Source: Gemmatimonadota bacterium (GTDB lineage Bacteria > Gemmatimonadota > Gemmatimonadetes > Longimicrobiales > Gaopeijiaceae). Taken from it: a DNA stretch of 54,240 nt. The stretch lies in contig JAOUPR010000013.1 in NCBI GenBank assembly GCA_029879725.1, positions 1 through 54,240 of the forward strand, given 5' to 3'. Numbering within the stretch: position 1 is the stretch's first letter; the number at the start of each line of letters is the position of its first letter. The notes beneath the pieces were generated by a model, which was given only the letters and a program-made list of their open reading frames with translations, had not been told where the DNA came from and ran no database searches. The position numbers were made by a program, and so were the translations under genes. This document shows positions 26,113 to 35,900 of this stretch, piece by piece.

Positions 26113-27210
26113 ATGACTGGATCGATGAAGCGCACGCGAGGCGTACTCCTCTTCTCTCTGACCGCGGTGGCGGCCGGATGTGGCGCGAGCGCCGAGGCCA
26201 ACGGCACCGGCGACGTGGCGGACAGCACCGCCGCGACGGTGTACACCCGCGTGATCAACGTGGAGGTGATGGAGGTGGCCCGGGAATCGTTCGTGGAGGA
26301 GATTCGCCTCACGGGAACGGCCACGGCCAATCGGGACGTCCTGGTATCGGCGGAAGAGAGCGGCGTGATCCGTGAGGTCCTGGTCGAGAAGGGTCGTTAC
26401 GTGGCGGCGGGCACCCCGCTGGCCCGGATCGACGACACCGTGCTATCCGCCCAGGTCGGCCAGGCCCGAGCCCAGGCCGATCTGGCAGGCCAGACGTGGG
26501 AGCGCCGGAAGCGTCTGTGGGAGGAGGATGGCGTGGGCTCCGAGATCGCCTATCTCGAGGCCCGCTCCGCCGCCGAACAGACCGCGGCGAACCTGGCGGT
26601 CCTGGAGGAGCGGTTGGCGCGGACGGTGATCCGTGCTCCCTTCGGAGGCATCCTCGAAGATCGCCGAGTCGAGGTCGGTACCCTTGTGAACCCGGGGCAG
26701 GCCGTGGCCCGCATCGTGGACCTCGATCCGGTGAAGGTGTCGGCCGGGGTGCCCGAACGGTACGCCGCCGACCTCGCTGCCGGCGCCGAGGCGCGGATCA
26801 CCTTCGCCGTTCTCGATGGGGCCGAGTTCACGGCGCCCATCCGCTACGTCGGCTCCGTGGTCGATCCGTCCAACCGGACCTTTCCCGTGGAGGTCCAGAT
26901 CAGGAACGCGGGGGCGCTCATCAAGCCCGAGATGGTGGCGGATCTTTCCGTGGTCCGGCGCCGCACGGACGAGGCGCTGGTCCTTCCCCAGGACGCGCTG
27001 GTGAGGGTGGAAGACGGGTTCGTGGTGTTCGTGGTGGAAGACGCCCACGGCGAATCCTCCGTCGTGGCCCGCACCGTGGAGGTCGCCGGGTCCCAGAAGG
27101 ATCGCGTGGTGGTTTCAGCCGGCGTGGCGGTGGGTGATCGCGTGGTGGTGGTGGGGCAGAAGAGCGTCGCCCACGGCGACAGGGTCAACATCGTCGCCAC
27201 CAGGCGGTAG
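26113..27210 (+). CDS. RND efflux periplasmic adaptor lipoprotein (HlyD/AcrA family)
   Basis: A 365-residue membrane-fusion protein with lipobox AAGC about 23 residues in. Domains in order: half-lipoyl (GVIREVLVEKGRYVAAGTPLARID), a helical hairpin (AQVGQARAQADLAGQTWERRKRLWEEDGVGS), the second half-lipoyl (TVIRAPFGGILEDRRVEVGTLVNPG), a beta-barrel and a membrane-proximal domain ending GDRVVVVGQKSVAHGDRVNIV. It couples the inner-membrane pump to the TolC duct. ATG 26113 is used; TTG 26095 and ATG 26125 are possible. The gap to the TolC gene is 29 bases. Confidence 0.94.
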   Translation: MTGSMKRTRGVLLFSLTAVAAGCGASAEANGTGDVADSTAATVYTRVINVEVMEVARESFVEEIRLTGTATANRDVLVSAEESGVIREVLVEKGRYVAAGTPLARIDDTVLSAQVGQARAQADLAGQTWERRKRLWEEDGVGSEIAYLEARSAAEQTAANLAVLEERLARTVIRAPFGGILEDRRVEVGTLVNPGQAVARIVDLDPVKVSAGVPERYAADLAAGAEARITFAVLDGAEFTAPIRYVGSVVDPSNRTFPVEVQIRNAGALIKPEMVADLSVVRRRTDEALVLPQDALVRVEDGFVVFVVEDAHGESSVVARTVEVAGSQKDRVVVSAGVAVGDRVVVVGQKSVAHGDRVNIVATRR

Positions 27211-27220
27211 GGGAGGGGTC

Positions 27221-30200
27221 ATGGAGTCCAAGGGTCCCCTCGACCGGTACCGGGAGTTCGGCCTCACGTCGCTGGCGGTGGAGCACCGGACCAGCGTCAT
27301 GGTCCTCCTCGCCATCATCGCCCTCATGGGTGGATGGGCCTACCGGAACACCCCGAAGGAGTCGTTTCCGGAGGTGACCATCCCCATGGTGGTGGTCAAC
27401 ACCATCTATCCCGGGGTATCGCCGGCGGACGTGGAGAGCCAGGTGACCCGCGTGCTGGAAGACGAACTCTCCACCATCAGCGAACTCGACGAACTGACGT
27501 CGACTTCGGTGGAAGGGTACTCGAGCATCGCCGTTCAATTCCAGTCCACGGTGAACCTGGAAGACGCCCTCCAGAAGGTCCGTGAGAAGGTGGACCTGGC
27601 CAAGTCGGAGCTCCCGGACGACGCCGAGGATCCCACCATCCTCGAGTTGAACTTCTCCGAGATTCCCATCATGCAGGTGAACCTGGCCGGTGAGTACGGC
27701 CTGGTGCGCCTCAAGGAGATCGCGGAAGACCTCCAGGACCGCTTCGAGCAGATCCCCATGGTCCTGCGCGCCGAGGTTCGGGGGGGACTGGAGCGGGAAG
27801 TCCAGGTGGACGTGGATCTCAACAAGCTGAAGTTCTACGGCCTCGCCCTCGACGACGTCATCGACGCCGTGCGCAACGAGAACGTGAACATCCCCGGCGG
27901 GTCCATCGACGTCGGCGACACGAAGTACCTCGTTCGCGTGGACGGGGAGTTCGAGGATCCGTCCGTCATCGAAGACCTGGTGGTGATGGTCAAGGCCGGG
28001 CGCCCCATCTACGTACGGGACGTGGCCACGGTGGACTTCGGCTTCGCGGAGCGGGAGAGCTTCGCTCGCATGAACGGGCAGGAGGTCGTCACCCTCGACA
28101 TCGTGAAGCGCTCCGGTGAGAACATCATCGAGACCTCCCAGGCGGTGCGGGACGCGGTCGAGGAATTGCGCCCCCTCTTTCCGCCCACCACCGAGGTGAG
28201 CTTCACCTCGGACATGTCCGAGGACATCGGACGGATGGTGTCCAGCCTGGAGAACAACATCCTTTCCGGGCTCCTCCTCATCGTGGGGGTGCTCCTCTTC
28301 TTCCTGGGCGCGGCCAACTCCATGTTCGTGGCCGTCTCCATCCCGGCCTCCATGTTCCTTTCCTTCATCGTCCTCAAGTTCCAGGGCGTGACCATGAACA
28401 TGGTGGTCCTCTTCTCGCTGATCCTGGCGTTGGGGATGTTGGTGGACAACGCCATCGTGGTGGTGGAGAACATCTACCGGTACCTCGAGGAAGGGTGGGA
28501 TCGAGTCACGGCGGCCAAGAAGGCCACCGGTGAGGTGGCGGTTCCGGTGATCGCGGCCACCGCGACCACGCTGGCGGCCTTCGCGCCCCTCATGTTCTGG
28601 TCCGGGAACATCGGGGAGTTCATGCAATACCTCCCCCTCACCCTCATCGTGACGCTCAGCTCGTCGCTCTTCGTGGCGTTGATCATCGTGCCCACGCTCT
28701 GCGCCATGTTCATCCACCTGGAGGGGGAGCAACGCCCTCCCATGAGGCCGGCGACGCGCTGGACGGTGTCGGGTGCCCTCGGCGTCCTGTTCCTCGTGGT
28801 GGCGGCGATGAATCCCCTCTCCGCGGTGCTCCTCTCGCTGACGGGTGTCGGCGCGTGGTATCTGCACACCCGGCTTCTCGCGCGGTGGGCGCACACGTTC
28901 CAGACCGTGCACCTTCCCTGGCTGATCGACGACTACGAGGAGAAGCTCCGCTGGTCGCTGGATCATCGTTTGGTAGGGATGGGCGGCACCGTGGCGGCCT
29001 TTTTCGTCACGGCGCTCGCCTTCGGCCGCCTCAACGCCGGGGTGGAGTTCTTCCCGGAGGACATGCCGCCGGCGCAGATCATCGTCGACGTGGAGGGTCC
29101 GGTGGGGACTCGCGCCGCGTTCACGGACTCCGTGGTGGCGCGCCTGGAAGATGGCCTCGCGGAGATCGGGGGGCGCCAGGACTGGGAGTCCGTGGTGGCC
29201 ACGGTCGGCGGGAGCGGCGGCGGGAACTTCATGGCCGGTGGCCCCTCGGGCCCCGAGGGTGGGCGCATCACCGTGAGCCTGGTGGACTTCCAGGAGCGGG
29301 AGCGCGACGCCTTCGCCACCCTCGCGGAGATGCAGGAGAAGCTGGGGCGCACGGTGGCCGGTGCCGAGGTCAAGGTGGACAAGCCCGCCGAGGGGCCGCA
29401 GCAGGGTGCCCCGGTGAACCTGGAGGTCGTGGGGGAGGATCCGGCGGAACTCAAGGTCATCTCCGACCGCATTCTCGACATCCTGGAGGGTGCCCCGGTA
29501 TACCGGAAGCTCGTGGGTCTGGAGAGCGACCTGGACGACGCCCGTCCGGAGCTCGCCGTATACGTAGACCGTGAGAAGGCGGGGCTCTACGACCTCAACA
29601 CCAGCAAGGTGGGGAGGGCCATCCGCGGGGCCATCAACGGGATCGAGGCGGCAAAGTACCGCACGGGGAACGACGAGTTCGACATCGTGGTGCGACTGGC
29701 CGCCGTGGATCGCGAGGACCTGGAGTCCTTGCGGGACTTCACCGTGGTGGCCGAGGGCGGGATCCAGATTCCGCTGTCCTCCGTGGCCACGTGGCGTGTG
29801 GAGGAGGGACTCGGCTCCATCCGACGGAAGGATCAGACCCGGATGGCCACCATCTCGTCGGACGTGGCGGCGGGGTTCGCGTCCAACGCGGTGCTCGCGG
29901 AGGTCCGCCGGACGCTGGACGAGGCGGGGATCCGGGATGAGCTCCCGCCGGGATACACGTTGCGCTACACCGGCCAGTCGGAGGAGCAGGACGAGGCGTC
30001 CACCTTCCTGGGGAACGCCTTCCTGGCCGCGCTCCTCCTCATCGCGTTCATCCTGATCAGCCAGTTCAACTCGGTGGTGAAGCCGGTGATCATCCTCACG
30101 TCGGTGATCATGTCCACCATGGGCGTCCTCCTGGGCCTCATGGTCTTCCGGATGCCCTTCGGGATCATCATGACCGGGGTGGGTCTCATCTCCCTGGCCG

Positions 30201-30631
30201 GGATCGTGGTGAACAACGCCATCATCCTCATCGACTACATCGACGTCCTGCGGGAGCGCGACGGGATGAATCGGCGTGAAGCCCTGGTACAGGCGGGGAA
30301 GACGCGATTCCGTCCCGTGATCCTCACCGCGACCACCACGGCCTTGGGGCTGGTTCCCCTGGCGGTGGGTCTGAACTTCGACTTCTTCGGCTTGTACGGC
30401 TCCTTCGATCCCGATTTCTACTGGGGCGGCGAGCAGGCGGCGTGGTGGGGGCCCATGGCCGTGGCCGTGATCGTGGGGATCCTCTTCGCGACCTTCCTCA
30501 CCCTGGTGCTGGTGCCGGTGATGTATTCGTTGGTGGACGACGCGGCCGCGTTCTTCAGGAGGCACTATTCCCACCCCGTGGTGGAGGATCCGTCGGTGGC
30601 GACGTCCGGCACCGAGGCGGTGGGAGCGTAG
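27221..30631 (+). CDS. RND superfamily efflux pump, AcrB/HAE1-like
   Basis: A 1136-residue proton-driven exporter, longer than the usual ~1030. N-terminal TM1 (SVMVLLAIIALMGGWA), porter domains, then TM2-6 with the proton-relay segment LALGMLVDNAIVVVENIYR, where D409-N410 replaces the Asp-Asp of AcrB. The loop between the two halves contains an extra hydrophobic hairpin (residues ~514-552). The second half repeats the fold and has GIVVNNAIILIDYID. There is also an insert before the last helix (NFDFFGLYGSFDPDFYWGGEQ). ATG 27221 is preceded by GGGAGGGG. It forms a tripartite pump with the adaptor and TolC-like genes upstream. Confidence 0.95.
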   Translation: MESKGPLDRYREFGLTSLAVEHRTSVMVLLAIIALMGGWAYRNTPKESFPEVTIPMVVVNTIYPGVSPADVESQVTRVLEDELSTISELDELTSTSVEGYSSIAVQFQSTVNLEDALQKVREKVDLAKSELPDDAEDPTILELNFSEIPIMQVNLAGEYGLVRLKEIAEDLQDRFEQIPMVLRAEVRGGLEREVQVDVDLNKLKFYGLALDDVIDAVRNENVNIPGGSIDVGDTKYLVRVDGEFEDPSVIEDLVVMVKAGRPIYVRDVATVDFGFAERESFARMNGQEVVTLDIVKRSGENIIETSQAVRDAVEELRPLFPPTTEVSFTSDMSEDIGRMVSSLENNILSGLLLIVGVLLFFLGAANSMFVAVSIPASMFLSFIVLKFQGVTMNMVVLFSLILALGMLVDNAIVVVENIYRYLEEGWDRVTAAKKATGEVAVPVIAATATTLAAFAPLMFWSGNIGEFMQYLPLTLIVTLSSSLFVALIIVPTLCAMFIHLEGEQRPPMRPATRWTVSGALGVLFLVVAAMNPLSAVLLSLTGVGAWYLHTRLLARWAHTFQTVHLPWLIDDYEEKLRWSLDHRLVGMGGTVAAFFVTALAFGRLNAGVEFFPEDMPPAQIIVDVEGPVGTRAAFTDSVVARLEDGLAEIGGRQDWESVVATVGGSGGGNFMAGGPSGPEGGRITVSLVDFQERERDAFATLAEMQEKLGRTVAGAEVKVDKPAEGPQQGAPVNLEVVGEDPAELKVISDRILDILEGAPVYRKLVGLESDLDDARPELAVYVDREKAGLYDLNTSKVGRAIRGAINGIEAAKYRTGNDEFDIVVRLAAVDREDLESLRDFTVVAEGGIQIPLSSVATWRVEEGLGSIRRKDQTRMATISSDVAAGFASNAVLAEVRRTLDEAGIRDELPPGYTLRYTGQSEEQDEASTFLGNAFLAALLLIAFILISQFNSVVKPVIILTSVIMSTMGVLLGLMVFRMPFGIIMTGVGLISLAGIVVNNAIILIDYIDVLRERDGMNRREALVQAGKTRFRPVILTATTTALGLVPLAVGLNFDFFGLYGSFDPDFYWGGEQAAWWGPMAVAVIVGILFATFLTLVLVPVMYSLVDDAAAFFRRHYSHPVVEDPSVATSGTEAVGA

Positions 30632-31057
30632 GTGCGGACGAAACAGGCCGCCCCATGGATCGGGCGGGCGCTCGTGTCCTACTACCTGGCGACTCCGCTC
30701 TTCGCCGTGGCGGACTTCGTCATGGGAGCGCCCGTGAGGCTGAGCGGCGTGGAGGATCCGGCGATGCGCGCGGCCTACTACGTCGGCCTGATGCTCCTGG
30801 GCGTGGCGGCGCGCGCGCGGCCGGCGTGGGCACCGCTTTCCGGGATGGTGGAGAGTTCCGTGAACCTGTTTCTGCTCCTGGTGGGGATTCTCCTTCCCAT
30901 CTGGTCCTTGCCGGACGCCTGGGCCGCGGGTCAGGATCCCGCGGTGGGGCTGGATGCCACGGGAATGATCAACGCCATGATCTCCGGGTCGGTGCTCGTC
31001 TTCAGCTTCCGCGTGAACCAGGGGCGGCTCATGCGGAATCTCACCCGTCATGGTTGA
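30632..31057 (+). CDS. Small hypothetical integral membrane protein
   Basis: A 141-residue protein with about four hydrophobic stretches (LVSYYLATPLFAVADFVMG; AYYVGLMLLGVAARA; SSVNLFLLLVGILLPIWSLP; GMINAMISGSVLVFSF). The GTG start directly follows the RND stop (TAG-GTG), with GGGAG five bases upstream, so it is coupled to the pump gene and may be an accessory subunit. I do not recognise the family. Confidence 0.65.
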   Translation: MRTKQAAPWIGRALVSYYLATPLFAVADFVMGAPVRLSGVEDPAMRAAYYVGLMLLGVAARARPAWAPLSGMVESSVNLFLLLVGILLPIWSLPDAWAAGQDPAVGLDATGMINAMISGSVLVFSFRVNQGRLMRNLTRHG

Positions 31058-31224
31058 AGTCCACGCGACCCCTCGCGGTTCGGGCCGCGACGTAGCACTT
31101 TTCATCCATTCCTGAATGTGATGTGACGGGCGTGGAGGATCACGAGCCGCCGAGAGCCGCGCGGCGACGGTACCTCTCTGCCATGGTCCGGGAGTTTGGG
31201 ATGGCGCAGGGATATGATGGGGGC

Positions 31225-31725
31225 ATGTCCGGTTCGCCGGACACCGAGACGCAGACGGCTCCGCAACGCGCGGTGGGCGTCGCGATCCAGAACCTCACGG
31301 CCGCACGCCTGGGCCGGGGCTTCGTCCCGCTGGGCGTGCTCTTCCTCTGGGGGGTCGCGGGACTGGTCGGCGGCGGAGCGGCCCCGGAGGCGTGGACGTT
31401 CGTGTTCGGGGCGGTGGGTGCCGGGGGAGCCGGCCTCGCCTACGGGCTCCGCAACGTGCAACTCACCTTCGGGAACCCCCGCCGTCCGTGGATGGCGGTG
31501 GCCCGCGTGGGAGGCGTGATCCCCCCTGCGCTGGGGCTGTACCTCTTCGCCTGGACGGGTCTGCGCGTTGTGGCCATGTGGACGAGCGCGGGCGCGGGGA
31601 TGGGGGGCGTCGCCTCGTCGTTGCTCGGGATGTGGGTACTCCGGAACTGGTGGAAGCTCCTCGAGATCGAATCCCTGGCGCAGCACATGACCCGGGACCT
31701 CGAATTGGTGGGGGGGGGGCGATGA
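31225..31725 (+). CDS. Hypothetical membrane protein
   Basis: A 166-residue protein with three or four membrane segments (FVPLGVLFLWGVAGLVGGG; TFVFGAVGAGGAGLAYGL; VARVGGVIPPALGLYLFAWTGL; GVASSLLGMWVLRNWW). No recognised domain. ATG 31225 is preceded by a G-rich stretch; earlier in-frame starts exist (31123 GTG, 31201 ATG), so the N-terminus is uncertain. The gene ends in a G10 tract and its stop overlaps the start of the next gene (ATGA). Confidence 0.55.
   Translation: MSGSPDTETQTAPQRAVGVAIQNLTAARLGRGFVPLGVLFLWGVAGLVGGGAAPEAWTFVFGAVGAGGAGLAYGLRNVQLTFGNPRRPWMAVARVGGVIPPALGLYLFAWTGLRVVAMWTSAGAGMGGVASSLLGMWVLRNWWKLLEIESLAQHMTRDLELVGGGR
31710..31719 (+). repeat. G10 homopolymer tract at a gene junction
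   Basis: Ten consecutive G bases encode the last Gly residues of the membrane protein and sit two bases before the ATG of the downstream hydrolase, where they may act as its ribosome-binding site. Homopolymers of this length are prone to slippage. Confidence 0.7.
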
Positions 31726-32675
31726 GGCACGCCGGGCTGATGACGAAGGGGGTGCGCTGGACGGCTGCCGCCCTTCTGGGCGCGGCGGGGGTGGCGGCGG
31801 GGGTGGCGGCCCAGACGCTTCCGGTCCGCCAGGGACTCCTGAGTCTTCCGGACGCGCGGATCTTCTATGAAGTCGTGGGGTCGGGTGAGCCCATCATCGT
31901 GATCCACGGCGGGCCGGGGATGGACCATCGCCATCTCCGCCCGGGATTGGACGTTCTGGCAGGATCGGAGCGTCTGGTCTACTACGATCAGAGAGGTACG
32001 GGCCGGTCCTCCGCCGATCTGGATTCCGCGGGGATCAACCTGGATGCCTTCGTCTCCGACATCGACCAGCTTCGGCAGGCGCTCGGGTTCGACCGCGTCG
32101 TTGTGTTGGGACACTCGTTCGGAGGGCTCCTCGCCCTGGAATACGCCTTCCGATACCCCGAGGCCACTCGGGCGCTGATCCTCATGATGACGGTGGAGCC
32201 CGGGTCCCGTTGGCGATCCGAGGCCGCCGAGGCGCAGCGCGCCCGCCGGACGGCCGAGGACGCGGATGCCATCGAGCGCCTGGTGGGGTCGGAGGGCTTC
32301 CGTGCCGGAGACCCGGCCACGGTGTCGGCGGTCTATCGCCTCGCGTTCCGGAGTACCATGCGGGATCCGGACCGGGTGGACGAGGTGGACCTCACCATGG
32401 CCCCGTCCACCGCGCGGGACGGCTCCACCGTGGCTCGCTTGCTGGGCGGCTCCATGGGCGGGATGGATCGTTGGGATCGGCTCTCTTCGTTGCAGGCGCC
32501 CACGTTGGTGATCCACGGGACGTTCGACCCGACCCCCGCCGCCATGGCCGCCGCCCTGGCCGACTCCATCCCCGGTGGGCGACTGGTGACGCTTCCCACC
32601 GGGCATTTCCCCTTCGTGGAGGATCCCCGTGGGCTCGTGGCGGCCGTGTCCGCCTTCCTGGCGGGGATCCGGTAG
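31722..32675 (+). CDS. Secreted alpha/beta hydrolase, proline iminopeptidase-like
   Basis: A 317-residue exported hydrolase with an N-terminal signal segment (WTAAALLGAAGVAAGVAAQ). IIVIHGGPGMDHRHLRP is the HGGPG oxyanion motif of proline iminopeptidases, VYYDQRGTGRSS follows, and GHSFGG is the nucleophile elbow. The acid and His are in HGTFDPTP and LPTGHFPF. It could release N-terminal proline or act as another esterase; the HGGPG plus DQRGxGxS pair favours the peptidase S33 group. The ATG overlaps the preceding stop by four bases. Confidence 0.85.
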   Translation: MRHAGLMTKGVRWTAAALLGAAGVAAGVAAQTLPVRQGLLSLPDARIFYEVVGSGEPIIVIHGGPGMDHRHLRPGLDVLAGSERLVYYDQRGTGRSSADLDSAGINLDAFVSDIDQLRQALGFDRVVVLGHSFGGLLALEYAFRYPEATRALILMMTVEPGSRWRSEAAEAQRARRTAEDADAIERLVGSEGFRAGDPATVSAVYRLAFRSTMRDPDRVDEVDLTMAPSTARDGSTVARLLGGSMGGMDRWDRLSSLQAPTLVIHGTFDPTPAAMAAALADSIPGGRLVTLPTGHFPFVEDPRGLVAAVSAFLAGIR

Positions 32676-32906
32676 TTGAGTAGCCGCCGTGTCTGGGTAC
32701 GGGTCGGAAAGGTGGGCGCCTTCTACGTGTTCGCCGCGGCACTCTTCCTCCCCGTCCTCGACGGATTCCAGAGCCTCCTGAGGCTTCCGCCGATGTTCGG
32801 CACGCTCATGCGCGGGGGGCTGGTGATCGGCTGGATCGTCGCCCTCGCGGTAGCGGTCCGGTATCCGGAGATGGGAGATCCCCCTTCCGGGGACGAGGCC
32901 GGATGA
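32676..32906 (+). CDS. Small hypothetical membrane protein
   Basis: A 76-residue protein with two predicted helices (GAFYVFAAALFLPVLDGF; GLVIGWIVALAVAVRY) and a short acidic tail. The TTG start directly follows the hydrolase stop, and its TGA overlaps the ATG of the next gene, so it is a tightly coupled small gene. No family is recognised. The start is uncertain because a GTG lies 12 bases inside. Confidence 0.5.
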   Translation: MSSRRVWVRVGKVGAFYVFAAALFLPVLDGFQSLLRLPPMFGTLMRGGLVIGWIVALAVAVRYPEMGDPPSGDEAG

Positions 32907-35900
32907 GGTTCACCCGCGGTATCCTCACGGCCGCGTTCCTCTTGTCCGGGGCGGCCGGGCTCGTGTACGAGGTCGTGTGGACGCGATACCTCGCCCTGTA
33001 CGTGGGTCACAGCGCCTTCGCGCAGGTACTCGTCCTCGCCGTGTACCTGGGTGGGATGGCGGTAGGGGCGCTCGTGGTGGCGGACCGCGCCCGCGGTGTC
33101 CGGTTTCCTTTGCGCGCGTATGCCCTCGCGGAGGTCGCTCTGGCGGTGGCGGGGTTCGCCTTCCACCCCCTGTTCGTGTGGGTCAGCTCGTTCTCGTACG
33201 ACGTCGTCTTTCCGGCCGTGGCCCAGGCCCATCTCGTCGGCGCGGTCCGGTGGGGGCTCGCGGGGCTGATCCTCCTCCCCCAGTCCATGGTTCTCGGTGC
33301 TACGTTCCCCTTCATGGCGGCGGGGCTGGTTCGCGCGGACGTCGGCCATCCCGGCGGGGGAGTCGCCCGCGCGTATCTCGCCAACACACTGGGTGGCGCG
33401 GTCGGCGTGCTCCTGGGCGGCTTCGTCTTCGTGGGCGCCTTCGGACTCCCTGGGACCCTGGCCGCTGCTGCCTCCCTGAACCTGCTGGCGGCGTGTGGCG
33501 TGCTGGTGGCGACCGGTGGCCGGTGGGAGTTGGCGAACACGGATGCGGTGGTCGATCCCGGGGTTGTTCCGGACGAGGGTGACGGCGAGATCCCCCGTCC
33601 GCTGTTCGTGGGGCTCCTCGGCGTAGCTTTCGGAACGGCCGTGGCCTCCTTCGCCTACGAGATCGGGTGGATCCGGATGCTCGCCCTCCTCCTGGGGAGC
33701 GCCAGCCACGCCTTCGAGATCATGTTGTCGGCCTTCATCCTGGGGCTGGCGGGTGGGGCCTACCTGATCCGGCGGCGCGCCGACGCCCATGCACGGCCCC
33801 TGGTACTTCTGGGCCGGGTGCAGTGGCTCATGGGCGCGGCGGCGCTGGCGACCCTCCCCGTCTACATGCAGGGGTTCGACGTCGTCGCGGTCCTCGTGGA
33901 CGCGCTCCACGACCGCGAGGGCGGCTATGCCGCGTTCAACCTGATGCGCTACGGATTGGCGGCGGTGGTCATGCTTCCGGCTACCATCCTCGCGGGGATG
34001 ACCCTTCCGCTCATCACCGGGACCCTCATGAGGCGGGGAGCCGGGGAGGAGGCCATCGGGCGGGTCTACGCCGTGAACACCCTGGGGTCCGTGCTGGGCG
34101 CGGCCGCGGCGGGGCTCGTCCTCCTTCCCCTGTTGGGGTTGCGGGGGCTCATCGTGGCCGGTGCCGCCCTGGACATGGGACTGGGGGTGTGGGTCCTTCG
34201 TATGGCCGTGACCCCTGCGGACGCGAGTTCCCGGCGCGCGCCGTGGGGATTCGCGGCGGCCTCGGTGGGCTTGTGTGCCTTCATGGTATCCGCCGTCCAC
34301 CTGGACCCGGTGGTGCTCACCAGCGGAGCGTTCCGGCTGGGTGAGATGCCCCGGGGCGAGGAGCGGGAGATGCTCTTCTACCGGGACGGCCGGACGTCCA
34401 CGGTGTCCGTCCAGTTGGACCCCAACTCGGGCGTGGTGGTCCTGGCCACGAACGGGAAGCCGGACGCGTCGCTGGGACCGCGGTGGTTCGTCCCCGGGCG
34501 GGACACCGTTCTCTCCCGACCCATCTCCGCGCGGCGGGACGAGACCACCCAACTCCTCCTCCCCCTCTTCGGGCTGGCATACCGTCCGGACGCTCGCAAG
34601 GTGGCGAACATCGGGCACGGATCGGGGATGACGGGCCACCTCTTCCTCGCCAGCCCGGTTCTCGAACGGATGGTCACCATCGAGATCGAGCCGGCCATGG
34701 TGGAGGCCTCCACGGCCTTCCTTCCGGCCAACCAGCGGGTCTTCGACGACGAGCGTTCGTACTTCGTCCTCGACGACGCCCGGTCCTACTTCTCGTACCG
34801 TGACGAACGGTTCGACCTGATCTTCTCCGAGCCCAGCAATCCGTGGGTCAGCGGGGTGTCGTCCCTCTTCACCCGGGAGTTCTACCGCACGGCGGGTCGG
34901 TATCTCGCCGACGACGGAATCTTCGTACAGTGGATCCACCTGTACGAGATCACCGACGATCTCGTCCTCACCGTTCTCGCGGCCATGGCCGAGGAGTTCC
35001 CGTACATCGAGGGATACCTGGTGGGCGACGCGGACATGGTCCTCGTGGCCGGGCGGGGTGGCCCCCTGCGAGCCCCCGACTGGTCGGTCCTCCGCTGGCC
35101 CGGAGTGGAGGAGACGTTGGCGGGGATCCCTCCCTTCCTCCCCCGCCACATGGAATCCCTGCGTCTTCTCGACCGGGCGGCCCTGGATCCGCTCCTGCGG
35201 GGCGGTACACGGGTCAACTCCGACTTCCATCCGTACCTGGACCTGGGTGCCGAGGGCGCACGGTTCCAGCGGTCGTTCGCCGAAGGGATCTACAGCCTGG
35301 CGGCCAATCGGGTGGACCTCATCCGTACCCGGCGACACGAGCTCCTCCTCCCTCCGGACACGGCGCTCCCGGTGCCCGCGGTGGGGTTGGAGCCCATACT
35401 CCACCTGGCGCTGGCCAGTTGGTTGCGGAGCGCCCTGGCCGCCGGCGGGGGGATTCCGCCCGAGGAGTTCCCCGAGTGGATGGAGGCCATGGCGGGGATG
35501 CGTGACTACTTGCTGTTCCTGCAACTGGAGGAGCTTCCCGGCGACTGGATGACCTTCATGCAGTCCTTCGACGAGGTGGAGCGGAACCTCCACTGGGGCA
35601 CGGCCGGGTGGGTGGACGAGCCCTTCTACGAAGCCACCTACCGATACCTGGACGCGGTCGATGCTCCGCCGGAGGTGCGGGCGGGTGTGGACCTGATGTA
35701 CGGGATCGGCAAATGGGACTTTCCGCGGGCGGCGGCGGCAGCGGACATCCTGGTCGGGCGGGTGGCCATGGGGACCCCCTGGGTGCGCCCCACCGTCTTG
35801 CTGGACGCCGCGGTCCTGGCATATCTCGAGACGGGACGGCCCGACGACGCGGCCAGAGCACTCCAACAACTCCGGGGGCCCGCCGGTCGGCCGCCCGACA

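Noticed and set aside
27185..31105. A minus-strand open frame of 1306 codons antisense to the RND pump and adjacent genes
   Set aside because: It is His/Arg/Gly-rich with no domain or motif, and is created by the absence of AT-rich stop codons in GC-rich DNA. The plus strand carries a clear RND protein with a ribosome-binding site.
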